DNA of 64,000 bases from Croceibacterium ferulae (GTDB lineage: Bacteria > Pseudomonadota > Alphaproteobacteria > Sphingomonadales > Sphingomonadaceae): assembly GCF_003660445.1 (NCBI RefSeq), contig NZ_QZVQ01000003.1, forward strand, positions 62,001 to 126,000, read 5' to 3'. Positions 18,208-27,086 of the stretch are shown here, in pieces. The notes beneath the pieces were generated by a model. It was not told where the DNA came from, made no database searches, and saw nothing but the letters and a program-made list of their open reading frames with translations. Every line of letters starts with the position of its first letter. The first letter of the stretch is position 1. The translations under genes were made by a program, and so were the position numbers.

Positions 18208-19149
18208 TCAGGCGGCGGCGAGGGCCGCCTTCTGCTCCGCCGTCGCTGCCGCCGGGCGCAGGCCCAGCAGGTGGCAGATGGCGTAAGTCAGCTCCGCCCG
18301 GTTCAACGTGTAGAAGTGGAACTGGCGCACGCCGCCGGCATACAATGCGCCGCACAGCTCCGCCGCGATGGTGGCGGCGACCAGCTGGCGGGCGGCCGGG
18401 CGTTCGTCCAGCCCTTCCAGCACGCGGTCGATCGACGGCGGAATGGTCGCGCCGCACATGCTGGAAAAGCGCCGCAGCTGGGCCACATTGGCGACCGGCA
18501 GGATGCCGGGCACGATCTCCACATCGATGCCGCGCGCGGCGGCCTGATCGCGAAAACGGAAGAAGGTGTCGGCGGAGAAGAAGAACTGGGTCAGCGCCCG
18601 GTCCGCGCCCGCATCCACCTTGCGCCACAGATTGTCGAGGTCGGCAGCCTCGTCCGCCGAATCCGGGTGGGATTCGGGATAGGCCGCGACCGACACCTCG
18701 AACGGGTGCAACCGTTTCAGGCCCGCAACCAGCGCGGCGGCATTGGCGTAGCCTTCCGCATGCGGCGCATAGGGCTGGTCATGTTCGGGCATGTCGCCGC
18801 GCAGCGCCACGATGTGGCGCACGCCGTCGTGCCAGTACTGGTCGGCGATCGCGTCCACTTCGGCCCGCGAGGCGCCCACACAGGTCAGGTGTGCGGCCGC
18901 CTTCAGCCCGGTTTCGCGGGCGATGCCCAGCACCGCCTCCTGCGTGCGGCCGCGGGTGGACCCGCCCGCGCCATAGGTGACGGACACGAAGCGCGGCCCC
19001 AGCGGCGCGAGCCCGCCGGCGGTGGCAAGCAGCGTCTGCAGCGCGGCATCGCTCTTGGGCGGGAAGAACTCGAATGACACCTCCACATCGCCGGCGGCTG
19101 CGGCAAACAGGGGGGCGGGTTGCTGGTCGGTCACAACAGGGGCACTCAT
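18208..19149 (-). CDS. metF: Methylenetetrahydrofolate reductase
   Basis: A 313-residue cytoplasmic flavoprotein that reduces 5,10-methylene- to 5-methyl-tetrahydrofolate for methionine synthesis. Family motifs are SFEFFPPK near the N-terminus, FVSVTYGAGGSTRGRT, HLTCVGASR, HIVALRGDMP and TQFFFSADTF. The start at 19149 follows AAAGGAG at 19157-19163; a longer in-frame reading would run back through the divergent regulator and is not credible. It is divergent from an ArsR-methyltransferase fusion with a near-perfect inverted repeat in the shared 90-base promoter. Regulation by methyl-cycle metabolites is therefore likely. Confidence 0.95.
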   Translation of the reverse strand: MSAPVVTDQQPAPLFAAAAGDVEVSFEFFPPKSDAALQTLLATAGGLAPLGPRFVSVTYGAGGSTRGRTQEAVLGIARETGLKAAAHLTCVGASRAEVDAIADQYWHDGVRHIVALRGDMPEHDQPYAPHAEGYANAAALVAGLKRLHPFEVSVAAYPESHPDSADEAADLDNLWRKVDAGADRALTQFFFSADTFFRFRDQAAARGIDVEIVPGILPVANVAQLRRFSSMCGATIPPSIDRVLEGLDERPAARQLVAATIAAELCGALYAGGVRQFHFYTLNRAELTYAICHLLGLRPAAATAEQKAALAAA

Positions 19150-19182
19150 GCCGCAGCTCCTTTGAGGTGCCAATATTAAAGA

Positions 19183-19198
19183 TTGCTTATATACGCAA
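19183..19198. promoter_or_regulatory. Inverted repeat in metF / ArsR-methyltransferase divergent promoter
   Basis: TTGCTTATATACGCAA: arms TTGC/GCAA around an AT-rich centre, symmetrical except for one base pair. It lies 20 bases above the metF ribosome site and 41 bases above the regulator start. This is the usual place and form of an ArsR/SmtB-type operator. Confidence 0.6.
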
Positions 19199-19239
19199 CC
19201 CGCTTTGACGAGCGATGGCTGCGGTGTAAGGTTGAAAGC

Positions 19240-20226
19240 ATGATTGTGGTTCCGCCGGAAGACATGTTTCGGGTGCTGGGCGACGGAATGCGCCTGCGCA
19301 CGCTGGTGCTGCTGCGCAGCCTGGAACTGACCGTGGGCGAACTGGCGCAGGTACTGGGCCAGAGCCAGCCACGCATGTCGCAGCATATCAAGGGCTTGCA
19401 GGAGGCCGGGCTGGTCCGCCGGCGCAAGGAAGGCACCGCCGTGTTCCTGCGGCTGGGGCCGGCGCCGCGGGTGCAGCCGATCTTCACCTTGCTGGACAGC
19501 TGGGCCGCCACCGGCGGCGACATGCCCTGGTTCGCGGCCGACCGCGCACGCCTGAAAGCCATTCGCGCCGACCGCGCGGCAGAGGCGCAGCGTTTCTTCG
19601 AACGCAATGCCTGGCGGTGGGACGAGCTGCGCGCCCTGCATGTGCCCGAGGCCGAGGTCGACCGCGTGATCGAGCAGGCTCTGGATGAGGAGGGGCGGGG
19701 CGAGCGGCCGCTGGGCCGGCTGCTCGACATCGGTACCGGCACCGGGCGGATGCTGGAACACCTCGCCGCCCGCGCCACCTCCGCGCTGGGGGTGGACCGA
19801 TCGCCCGAAATGCTGCGCTTCGCCCGCGCACGGCTGGCCGAACGCGGGATCGCGGCAGAGCTGGGCCAGGCAGACATGTATGCCCTGCCGATGGAGGACG
19901 GCGCCTTCGACACCGTGATCCTGCACCAGGTGCTGCATTACGCGCATCACCCGGAAGCCGCGATCGCGGAGGCGGCGCGGGTGCTGGCGCCGGGCGGCAC
20001 GATGGTGATCGCGGACATGGCCAGTCACGAGCGGGAGGATCTGCGCCGCCGCTTCGCCCATGCGCGGCTGGGCTTCACCGACCGTGCGGTGCTGGGCTGG
20101 CTGGGTGCGCACGGGCTGGAGGCGCGCGTGGTCGCCCATCTGGCGGGCGAACTGACGATCAGCGTCTGGGCCGCCACCCGGCCGGGCGGCTCGGCGCAGC
20201 AGCTGGCCCTGCGCTCAGTCGGCTGA
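19240..20226 (+). CDS. ArsR-family regulator fused to SAM-dependent methyltransferase
   Basis: A 328-residue fusion. Residues 1-80 are an ArsR-type winged helix (FRVLGDGMRLRTLVLL, LTVGELAQVLGQSQPRMSQHIKGLQEAGLVRRRKEG). Residues about 145-300 are a class I methyltransferase (LLDIGTGTGRMLEHLA, DMYALPMEDGAFDTVILHQVLHY, APGGTMVIADM). The start is the ATG at 19240. No metal-binding cysteine pair is seen in the DNA-binding part. The gene is divergent from metF, so the methyltransferase fold may sense S-adenosylmethionine or S-adenosylhomocysteine, or may be an active enzyme. Its last 12 bases overlap the end of the convergent transporter gene. Confidence 0.85.
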   Translation: MIVVPPEDMFRVLGDGMRLRTLVLLRSLELTVGELAQVLGQSQPRMSQHIKGLQEAGLVRRRKEGTAVFLRLGPAPRVQPIFTLLDSWAATGGDMPWFAADRARLKAIRADRAAEAQRFFERNAWRWDELRALHVPEAEVDRVIEQALDEEGRGERPLGRLLDIGTGTGRMLEHLAARATSALGVDRSPEMLRFARARLAERGIAAELGQADMYALPMEDGAFDTVILHQVLHYAHHPEAAIAEAARVLAPGGTMVIADMASHEREDLRRRFAHARLGFTDRAVLGWLGAHGLEARVVAHLAGELTISVWAATRPGGSAQQLALRSVG

Positions 20227-21195
20227 AGCCTCCGCCTGCCTGCCATAACGGCCGGCCAGCACCGCGCAGACCATCAGCTGCAATTGGTGGAAGATCATCA
20301 CCGGCAGCAGCACGGTGCCGATCTCCGGCGCGGCGAACAGCACGCCGGCCATCGGCACGCCGGAAGCGAGGCTCTTCTTCGAACCGCAGAATTGCAGCAC
20401 GATCCGGTCCTCCCGCACAAAGCCGAACAGCCGGCCGAGCAGCGCCGTCGCGCCCATCACCACGGCCAGCAGCGCCAGCGACAGCCCGGCGATCAGCAGC
20501 AGGTCGGCGGCCGAGACGCGGCCCCACAATCCTTCCACCACCGCGGCGCTGAAGGCGGCATAGACCACCAGCAGCACCGATCCGCGATCCACCACCGTCA
20601 GCATGCGTTTGCGCCGTGCCACCCAGCCGCCGATATAGGGTTGCAGCAGGTGACCCGCGACGAAGGGCAGCAGCAGCTGCACCACGATGGTCAGCACCGC
20701 GCCGCCGGAAATGCCGTCGCCCGCCCCCGGCCCGCCGATCAGCAGCGCCACCAGCAGCGGCGTCAGCACGATCCCGGCCAGGTTGGAGAACGCCGCACTG
20801 CACACCGCGCCCGCCACATTGCCGCGCGCCATGGCGGTGAAGGCGATGGAGGACTGCACCGTTGATGGCAGCAGCGTCAGGAACAGCATGCCGGTGCGCA
20901 AAGGCGGGGTCAGCACCGGCAGGGACCAGATCGCCAGACCCAGCAGCGGAAACAGCACAAATGTCACCGCCATGGTGGTCAGGTGCAACCGCCAGTGCCG
21001 CGCCCCGTCCACCACCGCCTGGCGCGAAAGGCGCGCGCCGTGCAGGAAGAACAGCAGCACGATGCCCGCATCCGCTGCGCCGCCGGTGATCGTCGCGCCG
21101 ATCCCGCGCGCGGGCAGCAGGGACGCCAGCAGGACAGTGCCGACCAGCAGCACGATGAAGCCGTCGATGCGCAGACGGGTGAACAGGGCGGTCAT
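20215..21195 (-). CDS. SBF-like (bile acid:sodium symporter superfamily) transporter
   Basis: A 326-residue inner-membrane protein with about ten hydrophobic segments. It belongs to the SBF-like group (PF13593), shown by GIVLLFFLHGARLSRQ, FLTLLPSTVQSSIAFTAMARGN and FCGSKKSLASGVPMAGVLF. Members are secondary transporters of organic anions or sterol-like compounds; the substrate here is unknown. It ends inside the last 12 bases of the convergent regulator gene. The LOG and phosphoribosyltransferase genes lie upstream on the same strand (gap 13 bases), so all three may share a transcript. Confidence 0.87.
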   Translation of the reverse strand: MTALFTRLRIDGFIVLLVGTVLLASLLPARGIGATITGGAADAGIVLLFFLHGARLSRQAVVDGARHWRLHLTTMAVTFVLFPLLGLAIWSLPVLTPPLRTGMLFLTLLPSTVQSSIAFTAMARGNVAGAVCSAAFSNLAGIVLTPLLVALLIGGPGAGDGISGGAVLTIVVQLLLPFVAGHLLQPYIGGWVARRKRMLTVVDRGSVLLVVYAAFSAAVVEGLWGRVSAADLLLIAGLSLALLAVVMGATALLGRLFGFVREDRIVLQFCGSKKSLASGVPMAGVLFAAPEIGTVLLPVMIFHQLQLMVCAVLAGRYGRQAEASAD

Positions 21196-21208
21196 GGGCG
21201 GGCGGCCG

Positions 21209-21787
21209 CTACCGGTCGCCTTCGTGCAGCCAGTGTTCGTTCGCCGGCGGCACGAAGCCGGCGATGCGGTCGATCATCGCCGCCGGGTCGCGCTCGACGA
21301 TCAGCATGGCGCGGTGGCGCGGCTGCAGGAAGCCTTCGGTCACCACATCGTCGATGAACGCGCCCAGCCGCGTGTAGAAGCCGTTCACGTCCAGCAGGCC
21401 GACCGGCTTGTTGTGATAGCCCAGCTGCGACCAGCACCACGCCTCGAACATCTCCTCGAACGTGCCGATGCCGCCGGGCAGCGTCACGAAGCCGTCCGCC
21501 AGATCGGCCATCATCGCCTTGCGTTCATGCATGGTCTTGACGACGTGCAGCTGGCTGATGCCCTGGTGATCATGCTCGCGCGCGCGCAGCGCTTCGGGGA
21601 TCACGCCGATCACCTCGCCGCCCGCGGCGCAGGCGGCGTCGGCGATCACGCCCATCAGGCCCACGGTCCCTCCGCCATAGACCAGCCCGATCCCGCGCCG
21701 TGCCAGCAGGGTGCCGAAATCGCGCGCGGCTTCGGCATAATGCGGATTGGCCCCGGTGGAGGAGCCGAGATAGACACAGATACGCAT
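21209..21787 (-). CDS. LOG-family phosphoribohydrolase (TIGR00730)
   Basis: A 192-residue cytoplasmic protein of the LOG family, starting MRICVYLGSSTGANPHY. The family motif PGGIGTFEEMFEAWCWSQLG is complete, and YGGGTVGLMG and GVIPEAL also fit. Such enzymes cleave cytokinin riboside 5'-monophosphates or AMP to the base and ribose 5-phosphate. The start at 21787 lies 4 bases after the stop of the upstream phosphoribosyltransferase gene, so the two are co-transcribed, which suggests a nucleotide salvage pair. Confidence 0.92.
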   Translation of the reverse strand: MRICVYLGSSTGANPHYAEAARDFGTLLARRGIGLVYGGGTVGLMGVIADAACAAGGEVIGVIPEALRAREHDHQGISQLHVVKTMHERKAMMADLADGFVTLPGGIGTFEEMFEAWCWSQLGYHNKPVGLLDVNGFYTRLGAFIDDVVTEGFLQPRHRAMLIVERDPAAMIDRIAGFVPPANEHWLHEGDR

Positions 21788-21791
21788 GCGC

Positions 21792-22325
21792 TCAGCCCAG
21801 CCTTTCCGGCACGGAGCGCGCCTCTTCCACGATGGACTCACGGCTGCTGACGGCTTCCCACGGGAACACGAACCAGCGCTTGTCCGTGTCCCGGTCGATC
21901 GCATCCACCCAGATGTCGGCCGTGGCGCTGCTGCGGGTGTTGGTGATCAGCGTGGCGAAGCGCAGGTTCGCCGCATCGCAGCCATTGTCGGCCAGCAGCG
22001 CACGGATATATTCGATGGTGCCGCCGGTATCGTTGATGTCGTCCACGAACAGCAGCCGCCGCCCGCTGGCGCTCATGGCCGCGATCTTGCCCAGCAGTTC
22101 GTCGGCAAAGCCCGGCACCTTGGCCGAATGGTCGATCGACAGCATCGGCACGTCCAGCTGGTGCGACACGAACACCGCCGGCACCAGCCCGCCGCGGCCG
22201 ATGCCGATGATGAAGTCGGGCTGCCATCCGCTGTTCGCGACGCGGTCCGCCAGCAGGCGCACCTTGTCTAGGAAGTCGTTGTAATATTCGAGGTAGAACA
22301 GTTCGGGCTCTTCGGTGTCGCTCAT
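21792..22325 (-). CDS. Purine-type phosphoribosyltransferase
   Basis: A 177-residue cytoplasmic phosphoribosyltransferase fold. The PRPP loop is VDDINDTGGT and the N-terminal part has IIGIGRGGLVPAV, as in xanthine-guanine phosphoribosyltransferase-like proteins (COG2236). The ATG at 22325 gives a conventional N-terminus (MSDTEEPELFYLEYY); a start at 22454 would run into the upstream receptor promoter. It precedes the LOG gene, with 4 bases between. The base specificity (xanthine, guanine or hypoxanthine) cannot be read from the sequence. Confidence 0.88.
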   Translation of the reverse strand: MSDTEEPELFYLEYYNDFLDKVRLLADRVANSGWQPDFIIGIGRGGLVPAVFVSHQLDVPMLSIDHSAKVPGFADELLGKIAAMSASGRRLLFVDDINDTGGTIEYIRALLADNGCDAANLRFATLITNTRSSATADIWVDAIDRDTDKRWFVFPWEAVSSRESIVEEARSVPERLG

Positions 22326-22474
22326 GCGGGGGCAATCCTGTGGCGGGGCTTGGTGGGTCGTTATCGCAGGCCGCCCGCTGCGGCAAACGGCGCGATAGTG
22401 CACGACCGATGTCAGTTCATTCACGCAATCGATTTCACCAAAAGCTATTTTCACAGATGGTATTGTGCGCGTCT

Positions 22475-22488
22475 GACACCGGTGGTAT
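22475..22488. promoter_or_regulatory. LacI-type operator upstream of pectin TonB receptor
   Basis: TGACACCGGTGGTA, matching the TGACACCGGTGTCA palindrome at 11 of 14 positions, 94 bases before the receptor start. ATTTTCACAG at 22448-22457 also recurs upstream of the GH2 operon (42459-42468). Confidence 0.55.
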
Positions 22489-22581
22489 CGCTATCTTCCA
22501 AGCAGATCGGACAGCCTGAAGAACGGGCACTCCGGCATAATGCGGCAGGCAACAGCCGCCGCGTGGGAGAAGGATGAGGGC

Positions 22582-25500
22582 ATGAGGGTTCATTCTACCG
22601 AAATCACCAGTGCTGTGTGTGACACCGGTGTCCGCAGCCGTCTGGGGCTGAGCGCCAGCCTGGTGGCCTGCGCCGTCGCCTTGGCGGCAGCGCCGGTGTG
22701 GGCGCAGGAGGTTCCGCCCGCCAACGTGCCGCAGCAGCAGCCCGATGGCACGGACGTGCCGGCCGACCGCACGCTGGGCGATCAGGCCGACGCCATCGCG
22801 CCCCAGGACGGGGCGGATGCCATCGTCGTCACCGGCTACCGCGCCTCCCTGCGCAATGCGATCGCGCAGAAGCGCACCGCCAATGTGCAGATCGACGCCA
22901 TCACGGCGGAGGACATCGCCGACTTCCCCGACGCCAATCTGGCCGAATCGCTGCAGCGCCTGCCGGGCGTATCCGTCGACCGCGACAATGGCGAAGGCCG
23001 GCAGATTTCCGTCCGCGGCCTGGGTGGCGATTTCAACCGCACCCGCCTGAACGGGATCGAGGCGCTGGCCACCGCCGGTTCCAACGATGCCGGCACCAGC
23101 CCCAATCGCAGCCGCGCCTTCGACTACAACACCTTCGCGTCCGAGCTGTTCAGCAGCCTGAAGGTGCAGAAGACCCCCTCCGCCGAGACGGACGAGGGTT
23201 CGCTAGGCGCCAATATCGACCTCGAAACGGGCAAGCCGTTCGATTATTCCAGCGGTGCGCTGGCCCTCTCGGTCGAGGGGAACTACCAGCAGAACTCCGG
23301 CGCGTTCTCCCCGCGCTTCGCCGGCCTTGCCTCCAAGCGCTTCATGGATGGCGACATGGGCATCCTGGTGTCCGCCGCCTACAGCAAGTCGCGCAACGAG
23401 CTGGACCAGTACCGCCGCGGGGTCGGTTCGTCCGACTACCTGTATCGCGGGGCCGATTTCGCCGGCAACGAGGCGCCGCAGCGCGGCGGCTTTGCCGCGC
23501 CGGCCGGCACCGATCTGGGCAGCGCGATCACCAATCCGCAGGTGATCGACCTGCAGACCGGATCCGACGCGGCGGCCTACGCCAATCTGTTCCCCGGCGC
23601 ACCGTACAACACGCCCGGCCGGTTCGACGATTCACAGGTCCGCATTCCGGCGCTGGCCGGGCTGGAGCAGCAGAATGTGGAGAACGAGCGGCTGGGCATC
23701 ACCGCCGCCTATCAATGGCAGGTGTCCGATCGCACCCGGCTGACTGTCGACGGCGTCTATTCCCGGTTCGAGAATACCAGCCGCTACAACCAGGTCTCCT
23801 CCGTCGGACTCAACCGCAACAACACCAATGCCGTGTTCAACACCGCCGGCAACAACCTGACGCCTGCGGCTGCCCGCGCGCTCTATCCCGGCCAGTGCAC
23901 GCCCGCCGCGGAGACGGAGCTGGCCGCCCCGGTCGATTGCGGGCAGCAGCTCTATGGTACGACCCCGGCCTTCGGCACCGCGCTGGACGCGGCCGGGCAG
24001 ACCGTAGGTTCGGTGCTGGCGCCCTCCGCCATCGTGCCGGGCGCGCTGTCGGCCAACAACCCGGCTGGCGCCAACATCTTCAGCACCAACCCCAACAACC
24101 TCGACCCTTACGACTACTACAACAACCCGAATTCGGTCGGATACATCCCCAGCAGCAACCGGCTGGCGTTCCGTGGCCAGCTGATCGGCCGGCCCGCCGT
24201 GCGCGTGCTGGAATCGGAGGTGAACAACGGCGTCGCCGAATATCTGGTGCTGCAGAATGTCGACTTCCGCTCCGCGCAGGACCAGAACAGCTACACCACG
24301 GAATTCCGGCAGGTGTCCGGCAACATCCAGCACGAATTCACCGACAATTTCCGGGCGGTGGCGATCTATGGCGAGTCCAAGTCGACCAACCGGTCACAAG
24401 GGCTGCTGGTTGAATTCAATCGCATGGATAGCCCCGGCTCGTTCATCTATGACGAGCGCGAGGGCGGCGACATGCCGGTGATCGACTTCGGCTTCGACGC
24501 AGCCGATCCAAACAACTGGGACACGGTGAAGGGCTTCTCCGCCATCCGCAACTACACGCGGGACACCACCAACAAGCTGTCGACCGCCCGGCTGGACCTG
24601 ACCTGGGAAGTGGATGACATCTTCACCCTGAAGGGCGGCGTCACGCGGCGGACCTACAGCTTCTTCACCGACCAGTACGAGCGGGTGAGCGATCTGCTCA
24701 ACCCCACGCTGAAGGAAGCGGGCGCCAGTGTGGCGGACGTGTCGGAGGTGATCGAGTTCGGCCAAGGGTTGAACGTGCCCGAAGGCACGGCCACCAGCTT
24801 CATCGTCCCTTCCATCGAGAAGTTCGACGAGCTGTTCGATTTTACCTGCAATTGCGTGAACGAATGGTCCGACTGGCGCATCACGCGCAAGCGCAACCGC
24901 ACCGCATCCTTCGGCGTGGAGGAGGTCGATACCGGCGCCTACCTGCAGATGGACTGGGACACGGAACTGCTCGGACGGCCCTGGCGCGGCAATATCGGCG
25001 TGCGCGCGGTGCTGACCGAAGTCGAGTCACTGGGTGAGACCACCGCCGGCCGGCCGATCACCGGCAACAACGAATATACCGACTGGCTGCCGTCGCTGAA
25101 CTTCGTGTACGAGCCGATCGACGATGTCGTCGTCCGCATCGCCGCTTCCAAGGTGATGGCACGCCCGCTGCTGGGCAACCTGTCGCCGTCGATCTCCTCC
25201 ATCTCCGTGCCCAACTCCGGCGACAATACCGGCGGCACGCTGACCATCGGCAACCCGAAGCTCGCCCCGTTCCGGGCGACCAATGTCGATCTCAGCTTCG
25301 AATGGTATTTCGCACCGGGCGGACTGTTCTCGGTCGCGGTGTTCAACAAGGACATCGCCAGCTTCCCGCAGACGGTGAACTTCGAATCGCAGCTGTCCGA
25401 CTTTGCCGATGCCGAGACGATCCAGGCGATCCGCGCGCAGTTCAGCAACCCGTTCCAGCTGGCCTATATCGACGCGAACAATCCGTTCGTCGCCCGCCAG

Positions 25501-26094
25501 TTCCGCGATGCGCCGGGCGGTTACGTTCGCGGCATCGAGGTCAATTTCCAGACCGACCTGGCCTTCCTGCCGGGTCTGCTGAGCAATCTCGGCGTGCAGG
25601 TGAACGGTACCTACATCGAAAGCGAGCTGACCTACATTCTCGATCCCGGGACCGCCACCGTGCCGCAGACCGTGGATCAGGCACCGTTCCTGGGCGTGTC
25701 GCCCAAGGCGGTGAACGGCACGGTGTATTACGAGACGGAACGGATGCGGCTGCGCGTGTCGGGTGCCTATCGCGAAGGCTACAGCACGACCTATCCGCTG
25801 GCCGCAGGCAGCTGTGCGCCGGGCATCACCACCAATCCGATCCCCGCCAGCCCCAATGGCGCAGTCAGCTATTGCGGTGGTCCGCTGATCAACGACTTCG
25901 TCACCAGCGCTGCCACCTTCAACCTGGATGCAGCGGCCAGCTTCCAGGTCACCGAACGCCTGTCGATCACCGCGGAAGGGTTGAACCTGACCAACCAGAC
26001 CAGCAACCGCTTCGCGTACCAGGGCAACCCCGTCGTGTCGCAATATGCCAGTTCCGGGCCGATCTACCGCGTGGGTGCGCGCGTCCGGTTCTAA
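22582..26094 (+). CDS. TonB-dependent outer-membrane receptor (pectin module)
   Basis: A 1170-residue receptor. The ATG at 22582 follows AAGGATGAGG; an earlier in-frame ATG at 22540 adds 14 unlikely residues. The signal peptide ends near VWAQEV after a long basic stretch. The TonB box DAIVVTGYRAS is followed by the plug (IADFPDANLAESLQRLPGVSVDRDNGEG, GLGGDFNRTRLNG) and a large barrel ending VGARVRF. It is the first gene of a likely operon with CE12 and PL10, which suggests uptake of oligogalacturonides or rhamnogalacturonan pieces. The length, over 1100 residues, is typical of sphingomonad carbohydrate receptors. Confidence 0.92.
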   Translation: MRVHSTEITSAVCDTGVRSRLGLSASLVACAVALAAAPVWAQEVPPANVPQQQPDGTDVPADRTLGDQADAIAPQDGADAIVVTGYRASLRNAIAQKRTANVQIDAITAEDIADFPDANLAESLQRLPGVSVDRDNGEGRQISVRGLGGDFNRTRLNGIEALATAGSNDAGTSPNRSRAFDYNTFASELFSSLKVQKTPSAETDEGSLGANIDLETGKPFDYSSGALALSVEGNYQQNSGAFSPRFAGLASKRFMDGDMGILVSAAYSKSRNELDQYRRGVGSSDYLYRGADFAGNEAPQRGGFAAPAGTDLGSAITNPQVIDLQTGSDAAAYANLFPGAPYNTPGRFDDSQVRIPALAGLEQQNVENERLGITAAYQWQVSDRTRLTVDGVYSRFENTSRYNQVSSVGLNRNNTNAVFNTAGNNLTPAAARALYPGQCTPAAETELAAPVDCGQQLYGTTPAFGTALDAAGQTVGSVLAPSAIVPGALSANNPAGANIFSTNPNNLDPYDYYNNPNSVGYIPSSNRLAFRGQLIGRPAVRVLESEVNNGVAEYLVLQNVDFRSAQDQNSYTTEFRQVSGNIQHEFTDNFRAVAIYGESKSTNRSQGLLVEFNRMDSPGSFIYDEREGGDMPVIDFGFDAADPNNWDTVKGFSAIRNYTRDTTNKLSTARLDLTWEVDDIFTLKGGVTRRTYSFFTDQYERVSDLLNPTLKEAGASVADVSEVIEFGQGLNVPEGTATSFIVPSIEKFDELFDFTCNCVNEWSDWRITRKRNRTASFGVEEVDTGAYLQMDWDTELLGRPWRGNIGVRAVLTEVESLGETTAGRPITGNNEYTDWLPSLNFVYEPIDDVVVRIAASKVMARPLLGNLSPSISSISVPNSGDNTGGTLTIGNPKLAPFRATNVDLSFEWYFAPGGLFSVAVFNKDIASFPQTVNFESQLSDFADAETIQAIRAQFSNPFQLAYIDANNPFVARQFRDAPGGYVRGIEVNFQTDLAFLPGLLSNLGVQVNGTYIESELTYILDPGTATVPQTVDQAPFLGVSPKAVNGTVYYETERMRLRVSGAYREGYSTTYPLAAGSCAPGITTNPIPASPNGAVSYCGGPLINDFVTSAATFNLDAAASFQVTERLSITAEGLNLTNQTSNRFAYQGNPVVSQYASSGPIYRVGARVRF
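22620..22633. promoter_or_regulatory. Palindrome GACACCGGTGTC inside the start of the receptor gene
   Basis: TGACACCGGTGTCC contains a perfect 12-bp palindrome, 39 bases inside the coding sequence and 145 bases from the related site at 22475. It could be a second operator allowing looping, or a coincidence of coding sequence. Confidence 0.4.
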
Positions 26095-26140
26095 AGCTCT
26101 CTCCATGCCGCCGGAAGATCCTCTCCACGGCAAACCTGGC

Positions 26141-26163
26141 GCTGGCGGCCTCCGGCCGCCGGC
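26141..26163 (+). terminator. Hairpin after the pectin TonB receptor
   Basis: GCTGGCGGCC, TCC loop, GGCCGCCGGC: a 10-bp stem with one wobble pair, 46 bases after the receptor stop and 30 bases before the CE12 gene. A pyrimidine-rich tract follows. It may partly terminate or stabilise the receptor message relative to the enzymes. Confidence 0.45.
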
Positions 26164-26193
26164 GTCCTTCTCTTCCCTGACCGGAGCCATGAA

Positions 26194-27069
26194 ATGGCGC
26201 TATCCCGCCGGCTGACCAGCCGCCTGTTTGCCGGATTGCTCGGCGGCATTCTTGCGGCCGCGCTGCCCGTGGTTCCGGCGCTCGCGCAGGCTGCATCTGC
26301 GCCGGTTGCGCGCGAGTTTCCGCGTGACATCGTACCGTCCAAGATCATCCTGGTGGGCGATTCCACCACCGCTGTCATCGGCGGCTGGGGCCCCAGCTTC
26401 TGCGCCCGGCACGTCACCTCCTTCGCCGCCTGCCTCAATCTGGCGCGCGGCGGGCGGTCGTCGCGCACCTACATGCAGGAACGGTCGTGGGAGCTGGCCC
26501 TGCACGAGGCCGAGGTGCCCGGTTACCAGCACACATGGATGCTGATCCAGTTCGGCCACAACGACCAGCCGGGCAAGACCCGCTCCACCGAGCTGGCGGA
26601 GGAATTCCCCGGCTACATCCGCCGCTATGTCGAGGATGCACGGCGCGCGGGCGCGATCCCGGTGCTGGTCACCCCGCTGACCCGGCGCATGTTCGAGAAT
26701 GGCCGCCTGATCAACGATCTGGAGCCATGGGCCGAGGCCGTGCGCCGCGTGGCGGCAGAGACCGGCGCATTGCTGATCGACCTGCACGCCAGCAGCTACG
26801 CCGCGGTGCAGGCCATGGGCGAGGAGGAAGCCAATCGCTTCGCCCAGCTGCCGCCCGGCGCGCAGGCAACCCGCCAGCAGCCCGCCGCCGCAACGGAAGT
26901 GAACGTGACGCCTACCGCCGTGCCCAAGCTCTCCTTCGACCGCACGCATCTGGGCACGCGGGGCGCCGATTACTTTGCCGCGATGGTGGCTCGCCTGCTG
27001 GCAGAGGAAGTGCCCGACATGCGCGGGCTGCTGGTCCTGCAACCTGATCCGACTGCGCCCGCCCCCTGA
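26194..27069 (+). CDS. Rhamnogalacturonan acetylesterase, CE12 (SGNH)
   Basis: A 291-residue exported SGNH hydrolase, signal peptide ending near PALAQA. Nucleophile S57 is in VGDSTTAV; the glycine and asparagine blocks are NLARGGRSSRT and QFGHNDQPGK; the Asp-His pair is D249/H252 in FDRTHLG. CE12 enzymes remove acetyl groups from rhamnogalacturonan I or other pectin, opening it to lyases. An unusual stretch rich in Gln, Ala and Pro (about residues 220-240) precedes the Asp-His block. It lies between the pectin receptor and PL10 on one strand, 17 bases from PL10. A second CE12, at 49200, is only distantly similar. Confidence 0.9.
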   Translation: MALSRRLTSRLFAGLLGGILAAALPVVPALAQAASAPVAREFPRDIVPSKIILVGDSTTAVIGGWGPSFCARHVTSFAACLNLARGGRSSRTYMQERSWELALHEAEVPGYQHTWMLIQFGHNDQPGKTRSTELAEEFPGYIRRYVEDARRAGAIPVLVTPLTRRMFENGRLINDLEPWAEAVRRVAAETGALLIDLHASSYAAVQAMGEEEANRFAQLPPGAQATRQQPAAATEVNVTPTAVPKLSFDRTHLGTRGADYFAAMVARLLAEEVPDMRGLLVLQPDPTAPAP

Positions 27070-27086
27070 CTCCGAGGACTCCTCCC

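Noticed and set aside
19150-20139. Extension of metF upstream to 20139
   Set aside because: The extra 330 codons are antisense to the ArsR-methyltransferase gene, and a good ribosome site precedes the ATG at 19149.
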